This document shows, one piece after another, positions 9,622 through 17,636 of a stretch of DNA of 23,918 nt. The notes under the pieces were generated by a model. That model was not told where the DNA came from. It searched no databases and saw only the letters and a list, made by a program, of their open reading frames with translations. This DNA comes from Gammaproteobacteria bacterium. GTDB taxonomy: Bacteria > Pseudomonadota > Gammaproteobacteria > Arenicellales > Spongiicolonaceae. Each line of letters begins with the position of its first letter. The stretch's first letter is position 1. Where the stretch lies: positions 1 to 23,918 of the forward strand of contig RKSH01000083.1 in NCBI GenBank assembly GCA_007570945.1, given 5' to 3'. A program made the position numbers and the translations under genes.

Positions 9622-10187
9622 GTCGGTTCGCCGTATAACTTGCGGGTGACGAATTCAATGTTTTGTTTCACGCCGTCCAGGTGGGGGTTGTGCCTGAGCG
9701 CGTTTTCCAGCGCGGCGAGGGCGGCGGCGTATTGTTCCAGCGCGATGTAAATCAATCCCAGCCCGGACAGCGCGCCGAAGTGGCGCGGCTCCAGTTGCAG
9801 GGTTTTTTTGACATCGGCGATGGATCTTTCGTACTCGCCCATCATGTAGTGGACGGTGGCGCGGCGGTTCCAGCCTTCGGCGTAATCCGGCGCGAGGGTG
9901 ACGACGCGGTTCAGTTGGCGCAGCGCGCCGCCGAACCGTCGCCGCGACATGGCGCGCGCGGCGTCGGCCATGCGGGCGCTCACCTCGGCGTTTGCGTTCT
10001 CGGTCCACAGCCGCCAGATGTGCCGCGTCACTTCCCGGGCGCGGGCGCGTTCAAGATTCAACTGCAACTCGGCAAACAGCGCGTCCAGCCGCGGGTCATC
10101 CTGCGCCGCCGCCGAGGGTGGGGGCGCCGCGCTGAGGGTGAGGGCGGCGGTGAGGGTGAGGGTGAGGGCGGCGGGGAAAATCTTCAC
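9618..10187 (-). CDS. Exported tetratricopeptide-repeat protein
   Basis: A 189-aa protein starting at a GTG (10187) whose GTGA overlaps the stop of the upstream phosphatase-like gene. It opens with a basic residue and a hydrophobic stretch (MKIFPAALTLTLTAALTLS), with a plausible cleavage site after Ala-Ala-Ala in SAAAQDD, so it is predicted to be periplasmic. About residues 85-180 contain tandem TPR-like helices (RFGGALRQLNRVVTLAPDYA, EGWNRRATVHYMMGEYERSI, FGALSGLGLIYIALEQYAAA), a fold used for protein-protein contacts. The signal-peptide core is encoded by a hexamer-based tandem repeat. A longer frame extends to 10421 but only as an overlap of the phosphatase gene. The partner is unknown. 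Confidence 0.85.
   Translation of the reverse strand: MKIFPAALTLTLTAALTLSAAPPPSAAAQDDPRLDALFAELQLNLERARAREVTRHIWRLWTENANAEVSARMADAARAMSRRRFGGALRQLNRVVTLAPDYAEGWNRRATVHYMMGEYERSIADVKKTLQLEPRHFGALSGLGLIYIALEQYAAALAALENALRHNPHLDGVKQNIEFVTRKLYGEPT
10131..10173 (+). repeat. Hexamer-based tandem repeat (GAGGGT type) in a signal-peptide region
   Basis: A 17-bp sequence occurs exactly at 10133-10149 and again at 10157-10173, a 24-nt period built from GAGGGT/GAGGGC units. On the minus strand it encodes the Leu-Thr-rich core of the TPR protein's signal peptide. The segment 10145-10165 is identical over 21 bases to 23662-23682. Confidence 0.75.
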
Positions 10188-11002
10188 CGCGCAATCACCG
10201 CCAGCGCCAGCGCGTGCAATTCTTTGCCGGCGCAGGCCAGCACCGTGTGTTTTTTTTGCACACCGGCGCCGGCCGCCGCCAGCGGCGCGCCGTTCCAGTC
10301 GCTGATGCGGCCGCCGGCGCCTTCCACCACCGGCACCAGCGCGGCAAAATCGTGGGGCGCCAGGCCGGCCTCCATCACGATGTCCGCAAAACCGGAAGCG
10401 AGCAGCGCGTAACCGTAACAATCGGTGCCGAAACCGGCCTCCGCAACCCGGCCGCGCAATGCATCAAATCGCGGCCGCTCGGCGGCGCTGAACATCTCGG
10501 CGGAAGTGCACAGCAACGTTGCATCTTCAAGGGCGGCGGCGGCGAGTGCACGGCACGGTTCACCGTTTCTCAACGTCGGTTCACCAGTCACGCCCACCCA
10601 GCGTTCATCCAGGCGCGGCATGTCAACGATTCCGAGCACCGGTGCACCGTCTTGCAGCAGCGCAATGAGAGTTCCGAAGGTGGGCCGGCCGCATATGAAA
10701 GCGCGGGTGCCGTCGATGGGGTCAATGCACCAGGTGAGTCCGCCGGCGCCGCCGTTTCCGGAGTCGCCATCGCCAAACTCTTCGCCAACCACGGCGTGCT
10801 CGGGAAAAGCATCGGCAATCATGGCGCGCATGGCCTGCTCGGCTTGGCGGTCGGCCCGGGTGACCGGGCTGCGGTCGGCTTTGCGCTCGGCTTTGATGCG
10901 GGTTTGCGGCGAGTGAAAAAACGGCAGCACAATTTCGCGCGCGCGGTCGGCGAGGGCGTGGGCCAGGGCCAGGTGCGGCCGGTATTCCTGCGCGGCTCTC
11001 AT
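10184..11002 (-). CDS. Histidinol-phosphatase-type inositol monophosphatase family enzyme
   Basis: Metal-dependent phosphatase of the inositol monophosphatase superfamily, 272 aa. Signature elements are VGEEFG (72-77), WCIDPIDGTRAFICGRPTFG (91-110) with metal ligands Asp94 and Asp97, and HDFAAL (217-222) with Asp218 before EGAGG. The wording DGTRxFxxGRPxFGTLIAL is characteristic of the HisN-type histidinol-phosphatases, which make histidinol from histidinol phosphate. Inositol or other sugar phosphates remain possible. I chose the ATG at 11002 because homology starts there. A TATAAT lies 6 bases upstream of it, so the message may be leaderless, which also argues against the upstream in-frame extension to 11143. 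It overlaps the TPR gene by 4 nt. Confidence 0.88.
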   Translation of the reverse strand: MRAAQEYRPHLALAHALADRAREIVLPFFHSPQTRIKAERKADRSPVTRADRQAEQAMRAMIADAFPEHAVVGEEFGDGDSGNGGAGGLTWCIDPIDGTRAFICGRPTFGTLIALLQDGAPVLGIVDMPRLDERWVGVTGEPTLRNGEPCRALAAAALEDATLLCTSAEMFSAAERPRFDALRGRVAEAGFGTDCYGYALLASGFADIVMEAGLAPHDFAALVPVVEGAGGRISDWNGAPLAAAGAGVQKKHTVLACAGKELHALALAVIAR

Positions 11003-11008
11003 GGCCGC

Positions 11009-11014
11009 ATTATA
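11009..11014 (-). promoter_or_regulatory. Consensus -10 (TATAAT) just upstream of the phosphatase start
   Basis: On the minus strand TATAAT ends 6 bases before the ATG at 11002, so a start about 7 bases downstream would fall on or beside the ATG and give a leaderless mRNA. No -35 match is seen at 16-18 bases. The element is nearly palindromic (TTATAA), so it could also serve clpB on the other strand. Confidence 0.4.
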
Positions 11015-11045
11015 ACCGCGCCTTGAATCGCCGCCGCCGCGCCCC

Positions 11046-13634
11046 ATGTATGAAAAAATGAGAATGGAACGACTGACATCGCGATTGCAAAACGCCCTGG
11101 CCGACGCCCAAAGCATGGCCGCCGGGCGCGACCACGCTTTCATTGAGCCGCTGCACCTGATGCTCGCGCTGCTGGACGGTGATGACAGCGGCGTCGCCGC
11201 GCTGATGAACCGCGCCGGCGGCGACGGCGGCCGGGTGCGCGCGCAGGTGGAGGAGGCGCTGGCGCGGCTGCCGAGGGTGAGCCAGGACGGCGGCGAGATT
11301 CACCTGTCGCGCGACCTGGCCGGGCTGCTCAACCTGTGCGACAAGTTTGCGCAAAAGCGCGGCGACAGTTTCATCGCCAGCGAGATGTTTCTGCTGGCCG
11401 CGCTCAAGGACAAGGGTGAACTCGGCCGCATTCTGCGCCGCGCCAACCTGACCGCCGGCGCGGTGGAGCAGGCGATTAATAACGTGCGCGGCGGCGGCGC
11501 GGTGGACGACGCCGGCGCCGAGGAGAAGCGCGACGCGCTTAAACGTTACACCGTCGACCTCACCGAGCGCGCGAGCGGCGGCAAACTGGACCCCATCATC
11601 GGCCGCGACGACGAAATCCGCCGCACCGTGCAAGTGCTGCAACGGCGCACCAAAAACAACCCGGTGCTCATCGGCGAGCCCGGCGTCGGCAAGACCGCCA
11701 TCGTGGAGGGCCTGGCCCAGCGCATCGTCAACGGCGAGGTGCCGGAAGGCCTGCGCGGCAAACGCCTGCTGGCGCTGGACCTCGGCGCGCTAATCGCCGG
11801 CGCCAAGTTTCGCGGCGAGTTTGAGGAGCGGTTGAAGGCGGTGTTAGCCGACCTGGCGCGCGAGGAGGGGCGGGTGATTTTGTTCATCGACGAATTGCAC
11901 AACATCGTGGGCGCCGGGCGCGCCGAGGGCGCCATGGACGCCGGCAACATGCTGAAGCCGGCGCTGGCGCGCGGCGAGTTGCACTGCATCGGCGCCACCA
12001 CGCTGGATGAGTACCGCAAATACCTGGAAAAGGACGGCGCGCTGGAGCGGCGCTTTCAGAAAGTGATGGTGCGCGAGCCGGCGGTGGAGGACGCCATCGC
12101 CATCCTGCGCGGCCTGAAGGAAAAGTACGAGGTGCACCACGGCGTCGACATCACCGACCCGGCGATTGTCGCGGCCGGCACGTTGTCCGGCCGCTATATC
12201 ACCGACCGCCGCCTGCCGGACAAGGCCATCGACCTGGTGGACGAGGCGGCCAGCCGCATCCGCATGGAGATCGACTCGCGCCCGGAGCCCATGGACAAAC
12301 TGGACCGGCGCATCATTCAATTGAAAATCGAGCGCGAGGCGCTGCGCAAGGAAAAAGACCCGGCCTCGCAAAAACGGCTCGGCGGCATTGAGCGGGAGAT
12401 CGGCAAACTGGAAAAGGAGTTCGCCGACCTGGATGAAGTGTGGAAGGCGGAAAAGGCCGAGGTGCAGGATGCGCAGCAGGCCAAGGAGGAGTTGGACCGC
12501 GCGCGCGAGGAAATGAAAACGGCGCACCGCGCCGGCGACCTGGCGCGCCTGTCGGAGTTGCAGTACGGCGTCATTCCGGCGCTGGAGAAACGCCTCAGCG
12601 GCGCGGCGCAGAAAAAAGAAAAGGAAATGAAGCTGCTGCGCAACCGCGTCACCGACGAGGAAATCGCCGAGGTGGTGTCGCACTGGACCGGCATCCCGGT
12701 GGCGCGCATGCTGGAGGGCGAAAAGGAAAAGTTGCTGCGCATGGAGCGGGAGCTTCACCGCCGCGTGGTCGGCCAGGACGAGGCGGTGAGCGCGGTGGCC
12801 AACGCCATTCGCCGCTCGCGCGCCGGGCTGGCGGATCCGGGGCGGCCGTACGGTTCCTTTTTGTTTCTCGGCCCCACCGGCGTCGGCAAAACCGAACTCA
12901 GCAAGGCGCTGGCGGCGTTTGTGTTTGACAGTGAGGACGCGCTAATCCGCGTGGACATGTCGGAGTTCATGGAAAAGCATTCGGTGGCGCGCTTAATCGG
13001 CGCGCCGCCGGGCTACGTGGGCTATGAGGAGGGCGGCCACCTCACCGAGGCGGTGCGGCGGCGGCCATATGCCGTCATCCTGCTGGATGAGGTGGAGAAG
13101 GCGCACCCGGAAGTGTTCCACATCCTGCTGCAGGTGCTGGACGACGGCCGCCTCACCGACGGCCAGGGGCATACCGTGGATTTCAGGAACACGGTGATCA
13201 TCATGACCTCCAACCTGGGCTCGGCGGAGATTCAGGAACTGACCGAACAGGGCCGCGCCGGCGAGGTGCGCAAGACGGTGCTCGGCATTGTCGCCGCGCA
13301 TTTTCGCCCGGAGTTTTTGAACCGGGTGGACGAGTTGGTGGTGTTTCACCCGCTGGCGCGCGGCATGGTGCGCAGCATTGCCGAGATGCAAATCGGCGGG
13401 TTGCGGCGGCGCATGCAAGAGCGCGGCCTCGGCCTGCAACTGAACGGCAAGGCGCTGGACAAACTGGCCGACGCCGGCTTTGACCCGGTATACGGCGCGC
13501 GGCCGTTGCGGCGGGTGATTCAGAATGAGGTGGAAAACCCGCTGGCGCGCGAGATGCTGGCCGGCCATTTTGCGGCCGGGGACACGGTTAAGGTGGGCGT
13601 CAAAAACGGCGCCCTCACCTTCACCGTCGATTAA
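11046..13634 (+). CDS. clpB: ATP-dependent chaperone ClpB (protein disaggregase)
   Basis: Hexameric AAA+ disaggregase that works with DnaK to rescue aggregated proteins after heat stress. Length is 862 aa from the ATG at 11046 (E. coli 857). The family N-terminus (MRLDRLT in E. coli) aligns with an internal ATG at 11058 (MRMERLT), which is an equally good or better start. No clear Shine-Dalgarno decides between them. Domains in order are the Clp N-domain (about 5-150), first AAA+ module with Walker A GEPGVGKT (210-217) and FIDELH, the ClpB-type coiled-coil middle domain (about 400-530, rich in K, E and R), second AAA+ module with Walker A GPTGVGKT (609-616) and ILLDEVEKAHP, and the C-terminal domain with DPVYGARPLRR. 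Nothing is missing. A nucleotidyltransferase gene follows after 73 bp. Confidence 0.98.
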   Translation: MYEKMRMERLTSRLQNALADAQSMAAGRDHAFIEPLHLMLALLDGDDSGVAALMNRAGGDGGRVRAQVEEALARLPRVSQDGGEIHLSRDLAGLLNLCDKFAQKRGDSFIASEMFLLAALKDKGELGRILRRANLTAGAVEQAINNVRGGGAVDDAGAEEKRDALKRYTVDLTERASGGKLDPIIGRDDEIRRTVQVLQRRTKNNPVLIGEPGVGKTAIVEGLAQRIVNGEVPEGLRGKRLLALDLGALIAGAKFRGEFEERLKAVLADLAREEGRVILFIDELHNIVGAGRAEGAMDAGNMLKPALARGELHCIGATTLDEYRKYLEKDGALERRFQKVMVREPAVEDAIAILRGLKEKYEVHHGVDITDPAIVAAGTLSGRYITDRRLPDKAIDLVDEAASRIRMEIDSRPEPMDKLDRRIIQLKIEREALRKEKDPASQKRLGGIEREIGKLEKEFADLDEVWKAEKAEVQDAQQAKEELDRAREEMKTAHRAGDLARLSELQYGVIPALEKRLSGAAQKKEKEMKLLRNRVTDEEIAEVVSHWTGIPVARMLEGEKEKLLRMERELHRRVVGQDEAVSAVANAIRRSRAGLADPGRPYGSFLFLGPTGVGKTELSKALAAFVFDSEDALIRVDMSEFMEKHSVARLIGAPPGYVGYEEGGHLTEAVRRRPYAVILLDEVEKAHPEVFHILLQVLDDGRLTDGQGHTVDFRNTVIIMTSNLGSAEIQELTEQGRAGEVRKTVLGIVAAHFRPEFLNRVDELVVFHPLARGMVRSIAEMQIGGLRRRMQERGLGLQLNGKALDKLADAGFDPVYGARPLRRVIQNEVENPLAREMLAGHFAAGDTVKVGVKNGALTFTVD

Positions 13635-13638
13635 GAAT

Positions 13639-13660
13639 CCGCCGCAGCCACCCGCGGCGG
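13639..13660 (+). terminator. GC-rich hairpin after clpB (weak terminator candidate)
   Basis: CCGCCGC (13639-13645) and GCGGCGG (13654-13660) can form a perfect 7-bp stem with an 8-nt loop, five bases after the clpB stop. There is no following T-run, so intrinsic termination is doubtful. It also lies where the -35 region of the next promoter would be. Confidence 0.3.
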
Positions 13661-13665
13661 CGCCA

Positions 13666-13674
13666 TGTTATAGT
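13666..13674 (+). promoter_or_regulatory. Extended -10 promoter of the nucleotidyltransferase gene
   Basis: TGTTATAGT is a TGn extended -10 with five of six matches to TATAAT, located in the clpB-nucleotidyltransferase spacer, 33 bases before the ATG at 13708. The upstream 17 bases contain a hairpin rather than a -35 hexamer. It implies the downstream gene is transcribed independently of clpB. Confidence 0.5.
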
Positions 13675-13707
13675 GCCGCGCCGACCCCCGCCGATTTCGC
13701 CGTCCAC

Positions 13708-14799
13708 ATGAAAGCCATGATTCTCGCCGCCGGGAAAGGAACCCGGATGCGCCCGCTGAGCCACGCGCTGCCCAAGCCCATGATTCCGCTGCTTGGCAAG
13801 CCGGTGATGGAATACCTGGTGGAGCAACTGGCGGCGCACGGCTTCAACCGCATCATGGTCAACGTCAGTTACCTGCCGCAAATCATTGAGCGGTACTTCG
13901 GCGACGGCCGGCGCTGGGGGGTGGAGATCGGCTACTCTTTTGAGGGCGTGATTGGCAACGGCGAGGTGGTGTCGGAGCCTGTGGGCTCGGCCGGCGGCCT
14001 GAAAAAAGTTCACGACCACAGCGGATTCTTCGACGACACTTTTCTGGTGGTGTGCGGCGACACCATGCTTGAGGGTCTGGACCTCACCGCCGCCGTGCGC
14101 AAACACTGGCAGTCCGGCTGCATTGCAAGTCTGGCGGTCTGCGAAGTGCCGCGGGAGCGGGTGTCCGACTACGGCGTGGTGGTGTGCGGCGGCGACGGCC
14201 GGGTGTCGTCGTTTCAGGAAAAACCCGCGGCCGGGGAAGCGCGCTCCAACCTGGCCAACACCGGCGTTTACATTTTTGAGCCGCAGGTGCTGGATTTAAT
14301 TCCGCCCGCGGAATTTTTTGACATCGGCACCGATTTGTTTCCGCTCATCCTGCAAAAAAACCTGCCGCTGAACGCCATCCGCATGCCGTTCACGTGGATG
14401 GACATCGGCCACCTGCAGGACTACTGGGCCACCAGCCAGAAGCTCATGCGCGGCGGCGCCATGCCCGGCGTGGAAACCTACCCCAAAGTGTGGACCGGCC
14501 TGAACGTCGCGGTGGACTGGCGCAGCGCAAACATCACCGGCCCGGTCTACATCGGCGCCGGCGCGCGCGTGGAGGCCGATTGCACCATCACCGGCCCGGC
14601 CTGGATCGGCCACGGCTGCCACCTGCAGTCCGGCGCAAAGCTTCACCGCTGCATCCTGCTGGAATACACCCGCATCAAGTCCGGCGTCTCCTTGCGCGAC
14701 GCGGTGGTGTTTCAGAAAAACTGCGTGGACAAAAACGGTGAACCGCTAAGCGCGGCGGCGGCGCGGGGGATTGCGGATGCGCGGGAGGCGGCGGACTAA
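13708..14799 (+). CDS. NDP-sugar pyrophosphorylase (mannose-1-phosphate guanylyltransferase-like)
   Basis: Nucleotidyltransferase that makes an NDP-sugar from a sugar 1-phosphate and an NTP, a precursor for surface polysaccharide or glycan. Length is 363 aa. The N-terminal Rossmann-type domain starts MILAAGKGTRMRPL (4-17) with the signature lysine in PKPM (22-25), then GSAGGLKKV, VVCGDTM and FQEKP. The C-terminal third (about 270-345) has hexapeptide-like repeats (ITGPVYIGAGARVEA, ITGPAWIGHGCHL) of a left-handed beta helix. I took the ATG at 13708, where homology begins. The frame runs back into clpB, but the extra residues have no family match. From memory its closest lookalikes are cyanobacterial mannose-1-phosphate guanylyltransferase/NDP-sugar synthases. 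The exact sugar and nucleotide are uncertain. It converges on htpG with only 15 bp between stops. Confidence 0.88.
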   Translation: MKAMILAAGKGTRMRPLSHALPKPMIPLLGKPVMEYLVEQLAAHGFNRIMVNVSYLPQIIERYFGDGRRWGVEIGYSFEGVIGNGEVVSEPVGSAGGLKKVHDHSGFFDDTFLVVCGDTMLEGLDLTAAVRKHWQSGCIASLAVCEVPRERVSDYGVVVCGGDGRVSSFQEKPAAGEARSNLANTGVYIFEPQVLDLIPPAEFFDIGTDLFPLILQKNLPLNAIRMPFTWMDIGHLQDYWATSQKLMRGGAMPGVETYPKVWTGLNVAVDWRSANITGPVYIGAGARVEADCTITGPAWIGHGCHLQSGAKLHRCILLEYTRIKSGVSLRDAVVFQKNCVDKNGEPLSAAAARGIADAREAAD

Positions 14800-14814
14800 G
14801 CGCGGCCGCCGGCC

Positions 14815-16731
14815 TCACCCCCGCAGCACTCCCCGCGTCAACAGCGCGTTCACCTTGCGCACGTATTCGGCCGGCTCGGCGAGGGCGGCGCCTTCGCTCA
14901 GCGCGGCCTGGCTGAACAGCACCTCGGCCCAGTCGGCGAGGTCGGCGTTGTCCACGCCGAGTTGTTTAACCAGGGGGTGGGCCGGGTTGAGTTCCATGAT
15001 GGGTTTGGAGTCGGGCGGTTGCTGGCCGAGTTGGCCGAGGATGCGCTTCATGTTGCCGCCCACATCATGCTCGCCGGCCACCAGGCAGGCCGGTGAGTCC
15101 GTCAGGCGGCTGCTGGCGGTGACGGCCTTCACCTTGCCGCCGAGCAGGTCTTTAAGTTTTGCCAGCACCTCCGGGGCAAGAACGTTGTCCCCGGCCGCGC
15201 CCTTGTCGCCGCCACCGGCCAGGTCCACCTCGCCGTGCGCCACCGACTTCAGCGGGCGGTCCTGAAACTTCGGCACATGCGCCACCAGCCACTCGTCCAC
15301 GGCATCGCTCAGCAGCAGAACCTCAATATTTTTCTTGCGAAAAATTTCCAAATGCGGCGAGCCTTGCGCGGCGGCGTGGGACTGGGCGGTGATGTAGTAA
15401 ACCGCTTTCTGGTGGAACGGCATGCGCCGGGCGTATTCGGCGAGGGATACTTTTTGTTCCGCGGAATCGCCCGCGGTGGTGGCGAAGCGCGCGAGTTCCA
15501 GCAGCAGCGGCGCGTTGTCCGGATCCTCCACCAGCCCTTCCTTCAGCGCCGCGCCGTATTCATTCCACAGCGCCTGGTATTTTTCCGCATCCTTGTCGGC
15601 GATGCGTTTTAACTCGGCGAGGATTCTTTTCGCGCACGCCTTGCGCATGGTGTCGATGCCGCGGTCATGCTGCAAAAATTCGCGCGACACATTAAGCGGC
15701 AGGTCGGCGGCGTCAACCACGCCGCGCACAAAACGCAGGTAGCGCGGCAGCAGAAGCCGGCTGTCCTCCAGAATGAAGATGCGCCGCACGTACAGTTTCA
15801 CCCCGCGCCGCTCTTCCGGGTCAAACATGTTAAACCGCGCCGCCGCCGGAATGAAAAACAGCGAGATGTAATCCATCCGGCCCTCCACCCGGTTGTGCAC
15901 CACCGCCGCCGGCGGTTGCGCGTCCATGCTCAGGGCGGCGTAGAAATTTTCGTATTCCCGCGCGCTGATTTCCCGGCGCGGCCGCGTCCACAGCGCCGCG
16001 CCTTTGTTCACCGCCTCCCATTCACCGTCCCCGCCCGGCGCCGGCATTTCAATGGGGATGGAAATGTGGTCGGAGTAGCGGGCGATGATGTCGCGCAGGC
16101 GTCCGCCGTTCAGAAACTCTTTCTCCTCGCGCCGCAGGTGAAGTACCACCTCGGTGCCGTGCCGTTCGCGCCGCGCGTTTTCCATGGTGTAACCCTCGCC
16201 GTCGGAGCTCCACTTCACCGCCTCGGCCTTGCCGCCGGCGCGGCGCGTCCACAGTTCCACTTTCTCCGCCACCATGAACGCCGAATAAAAGCCGACGCCG
16301 AACTGGCCGATGAGGCTCAGGTCGTCGCCCTTTTTCGCCTGCGCCGCCTCCACAAATCTTTTGGTGCCGGAGCGCGCGATGGTGCCGATGTTTTCCATCA
16401 CCTCGCCGCGGCTCATGCCGATGCCGTTGTCGCTGACGCTGATGGTGCGCTGTTTTTCGTCGTGGCGGATGCGGATCAACGGCTCGCCCGCCTCGGATTT
16501 CAGCGCGCCGTCGGTGAGGGCGGCAAAGCGCAGCTTGTCGCAGGCGTCCGAGGCGTTGGAAATTAACTCGCGCAGAAAAACCTCCTTGTGCGTGTAGAGC
16601 GAGTGAATCATCAACTTCAGAAGCTGCCGCACCTCGGTCTCAAACTGGAAATTCTGCGCGCCGTTTTTTGCCGCGGTTTTTTTGCCGCCGGCCTTGGTTT
16701 TGTTTTGGGTTTTGTTTCGCGTTTGACTCAT
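14815..16731 (-). CDS. htpG: Molecular chaperone HtpG (bacterial Hsp90)
   Basis: Homodimeric ATP-dependent cytosolic chaperone that remodels client proteins, usually heat-inducible. Length is 638 aa (E. coli 624). The GHKL ATPase domain shows ELISNASDA (55-63, metal/ATP Asn59), DNGIGMSRGE and GQFGVGFYSAFMVA. The middle domain includes the RRIFI and LNVSREFLQ segments, and the C-terminal dimerisation domain ends near NADLADWAEVLFSQAALSEG. The start is the ATG at 16731, preceded by GGGGG with a short spacer. The frame continues upstream only as a shadow of the hydrolase gene. The first 24 or so residues are an unusual Lys/Thr/Asn/Gln-rich extension before the conserved FQFETEVRQLL. A candidate -10 lies in the 43-bp spacer upstream. 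Confidence 0.98.
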   Translation of the reverse strand: MSQTRNKTQNKTKAGGKKTAAKNGAQNFQFETEVRQLLKLMIHSLYTHKEVFLRELISNASDACDKLRFAALTDGALKSEAGEPLIRIRHDEKQRTISVSDNGIGMSRGEVMENIGTIARSGTKRFVEAAQAKKGDDLSLIGQFGVGFYSAFMVAEKVELWTRRAGGKAEAVKWSSDGEGYTMENARRERHGTEVVLHLRREEKEFLNGGRLRDIIARYSDHISIPIEMPAPGGDGEWEAVNKGAALWTRPRREISAREYENFYAALSMDAQPPAAVVHNRVEGRMDYISLFFIPAAARFNMFDPEERRGVKLYVRRIFILEDSRLLLPRYLRFVRGVVDAADLPLNVSREFLQHDRGIDTMRKACAKRILAELKRIADKDAEKYQALWNEYGAALKEGLVEDPDNAPLLLELARFATTAGDSAEQKVSLAEYARRMPFHQKAVYYITAQSHAAAQGSPHLEIFRKKNIEVLLLSDAVDEWLVAHVPKFQDRPLKSVAHGEVDLAGGGDKGAAGDNVLAPEVLAKLKDLLGGKVKAVTASSRLTDSPACLVAGEHDVGGNMKRILGQLGQQPPDSKPIMELNPAHPLVKQLGVDNADLADWAEVLFSQAALSEGAALAEPAEYVRKVNALLTRGVLRG

Positions 16732-16754
16732 GGCGCGCCCCCGAAAGCGGCGGC

Positions 16755-16760
16755 ATTGTA
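16755..16760 (-). promoter_or_regulatory. Candidate -10 for htpG
   Basis: On the minus strand TACAAT (within GGTATACAATG) lies 23 bases before the htpG ATG. No matching -35 is visible, and no heat-shock sigma-32 type -10 (CCCCATnT) is seen, so heat regulation is not supported by this sequence. Confidence 0.35.
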
Positions 16761-16774
16761 TACCGGCGCGCGGT

Positions 16775-17629
16775 TCACCGCAAAGCCCGGTAAAACCGGC
16801 GCAGCACCGCGGCCGCCGCCGGCGCATTATCCAGGTGCACGTGGTGCCCGCCGTCCAGCCGCACGGTGTGCAAGTTTGCAATCAACCGCCGCCGCCGCAG
16901 GACCATCGGCGGCAGCACGGTGGAGCGGCGCGCAAGAATCAGCAGCGCCGGGCATGAAATTTGCCCGAGAAAACTCCGCACCTGCGACTCGGCAAGGTAA
17001 ACCGCCGAGGGAAGCAGCAGGCGTTTGTCGGTGCGCCAGCAGAAACCGCCGCCGCGGCCTTTCAGGTTGCGGCGCACCAGCAGGTCGGCCGAAGCGCGCT
17101 CCATGCCGCCCGCCGCCAGCCGCGCCCGCACGGCGTCCTCCACCGCCGCATAACAGCGCGGCGGTTTTTGCCGCCCGGCCCCGGCGGCCGCCCGGCGGCG
17201 GACGGCATCGGCGAGTTGTGCGGCGATGTCGGCATTCGGCGCGGCGGTGAACGGCCCCAGGCCCTCCACCAGCGCCAGGCTGCGCACGCGCCCGGGCGCC
17301 GCCGCCGCCGCGATGGCGCACACGCCGGCGCCCAGGGAGTGGCCGAGCAGGTGAAATTTTCCCCAGCCCAGCGCATCAGCCGCGGCCAGCACATCGCCGA
17401 TGTAGTCGATGAAATGGTAGTGCGCGCCGCGCGCCCGGTGCGCCGAGCGCCCGTGGCCGGGCAAATCCACCGCCACCACATGCGAGTCGAGAAGCGGCCC
17501 GGCGCCGGCAAAACTCGCCGCGTTGTCCATCCAACCGTGCACCGCAAGCACTTTGCGCGGGGAGCTTTCGCCCCACTGCAATGCCGCCAGCCGCGGCGCG
17601 GGCGCGCGCAGGATTAAATTTTTCGCCAT
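16775..17629 (-). CDS. Alpha/beta hydrolase (serine-hydrolase-like / Kraken type)
   Basis: A 284-aa alpha/beta-hydrolase-fold enzyme without signal peptide. The segments HGWMDNAASF (31-40), VVAVDLPGHGRS (51-62), nucleophile elbow LGHSLGAG (Ser98), LALVEGLGPF (118-127) and GGHHVHLDN (260-268, general-base His) match the SERHL/Kraken-like group of serine hydrolases. The acid usually found after strand 7 is not evident: that segment reads ILARRSTVLP (231-240). Glu122 after strand 6 could take its place, as in some haloalkane dehalogenases. Substrate unknown. The ATG at 17629 lies 7 bp after the polB-fragment stop, with no Shine-Dalgarno, so expression may depend on read-through from upstream. 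htpG follows 43 bp downstream on the same strand. Confidence 0.88.
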   Translation of the reverse strand: MAKNLILRAPAPRLAALQWGESSPRKVLAVHGWMDNAASFAGAGPLLDSHVVAVDLPGHGRSAHRARGAHYHFIDYIGDVLAAADALGWGKFHLLGHSLGAGVCAIAAAAAPGRVRSLALVEGLGPFTAAPNADIAAQLADAVRRRAAAGAGRQKPPRCYAAVEDAVRARLAAGGMERASADLLVRRNLKGRGGGFCWRTDKRLLLPSAVYLAESQVRSFLGQISCPALLILARRSTVLPPMVLRRRRLIANLHTVRLDGGHHVHLDNAPAAAAVLRRFYRALR

Positions 17630-17636
17630 GGGGAAA

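Noticed and set aside
13639..13660. Rho-independent terminator after clpB
   Set aside because: The stem is perfect but no T-tract follows, so it is listed only as a weak candidate hairpin.
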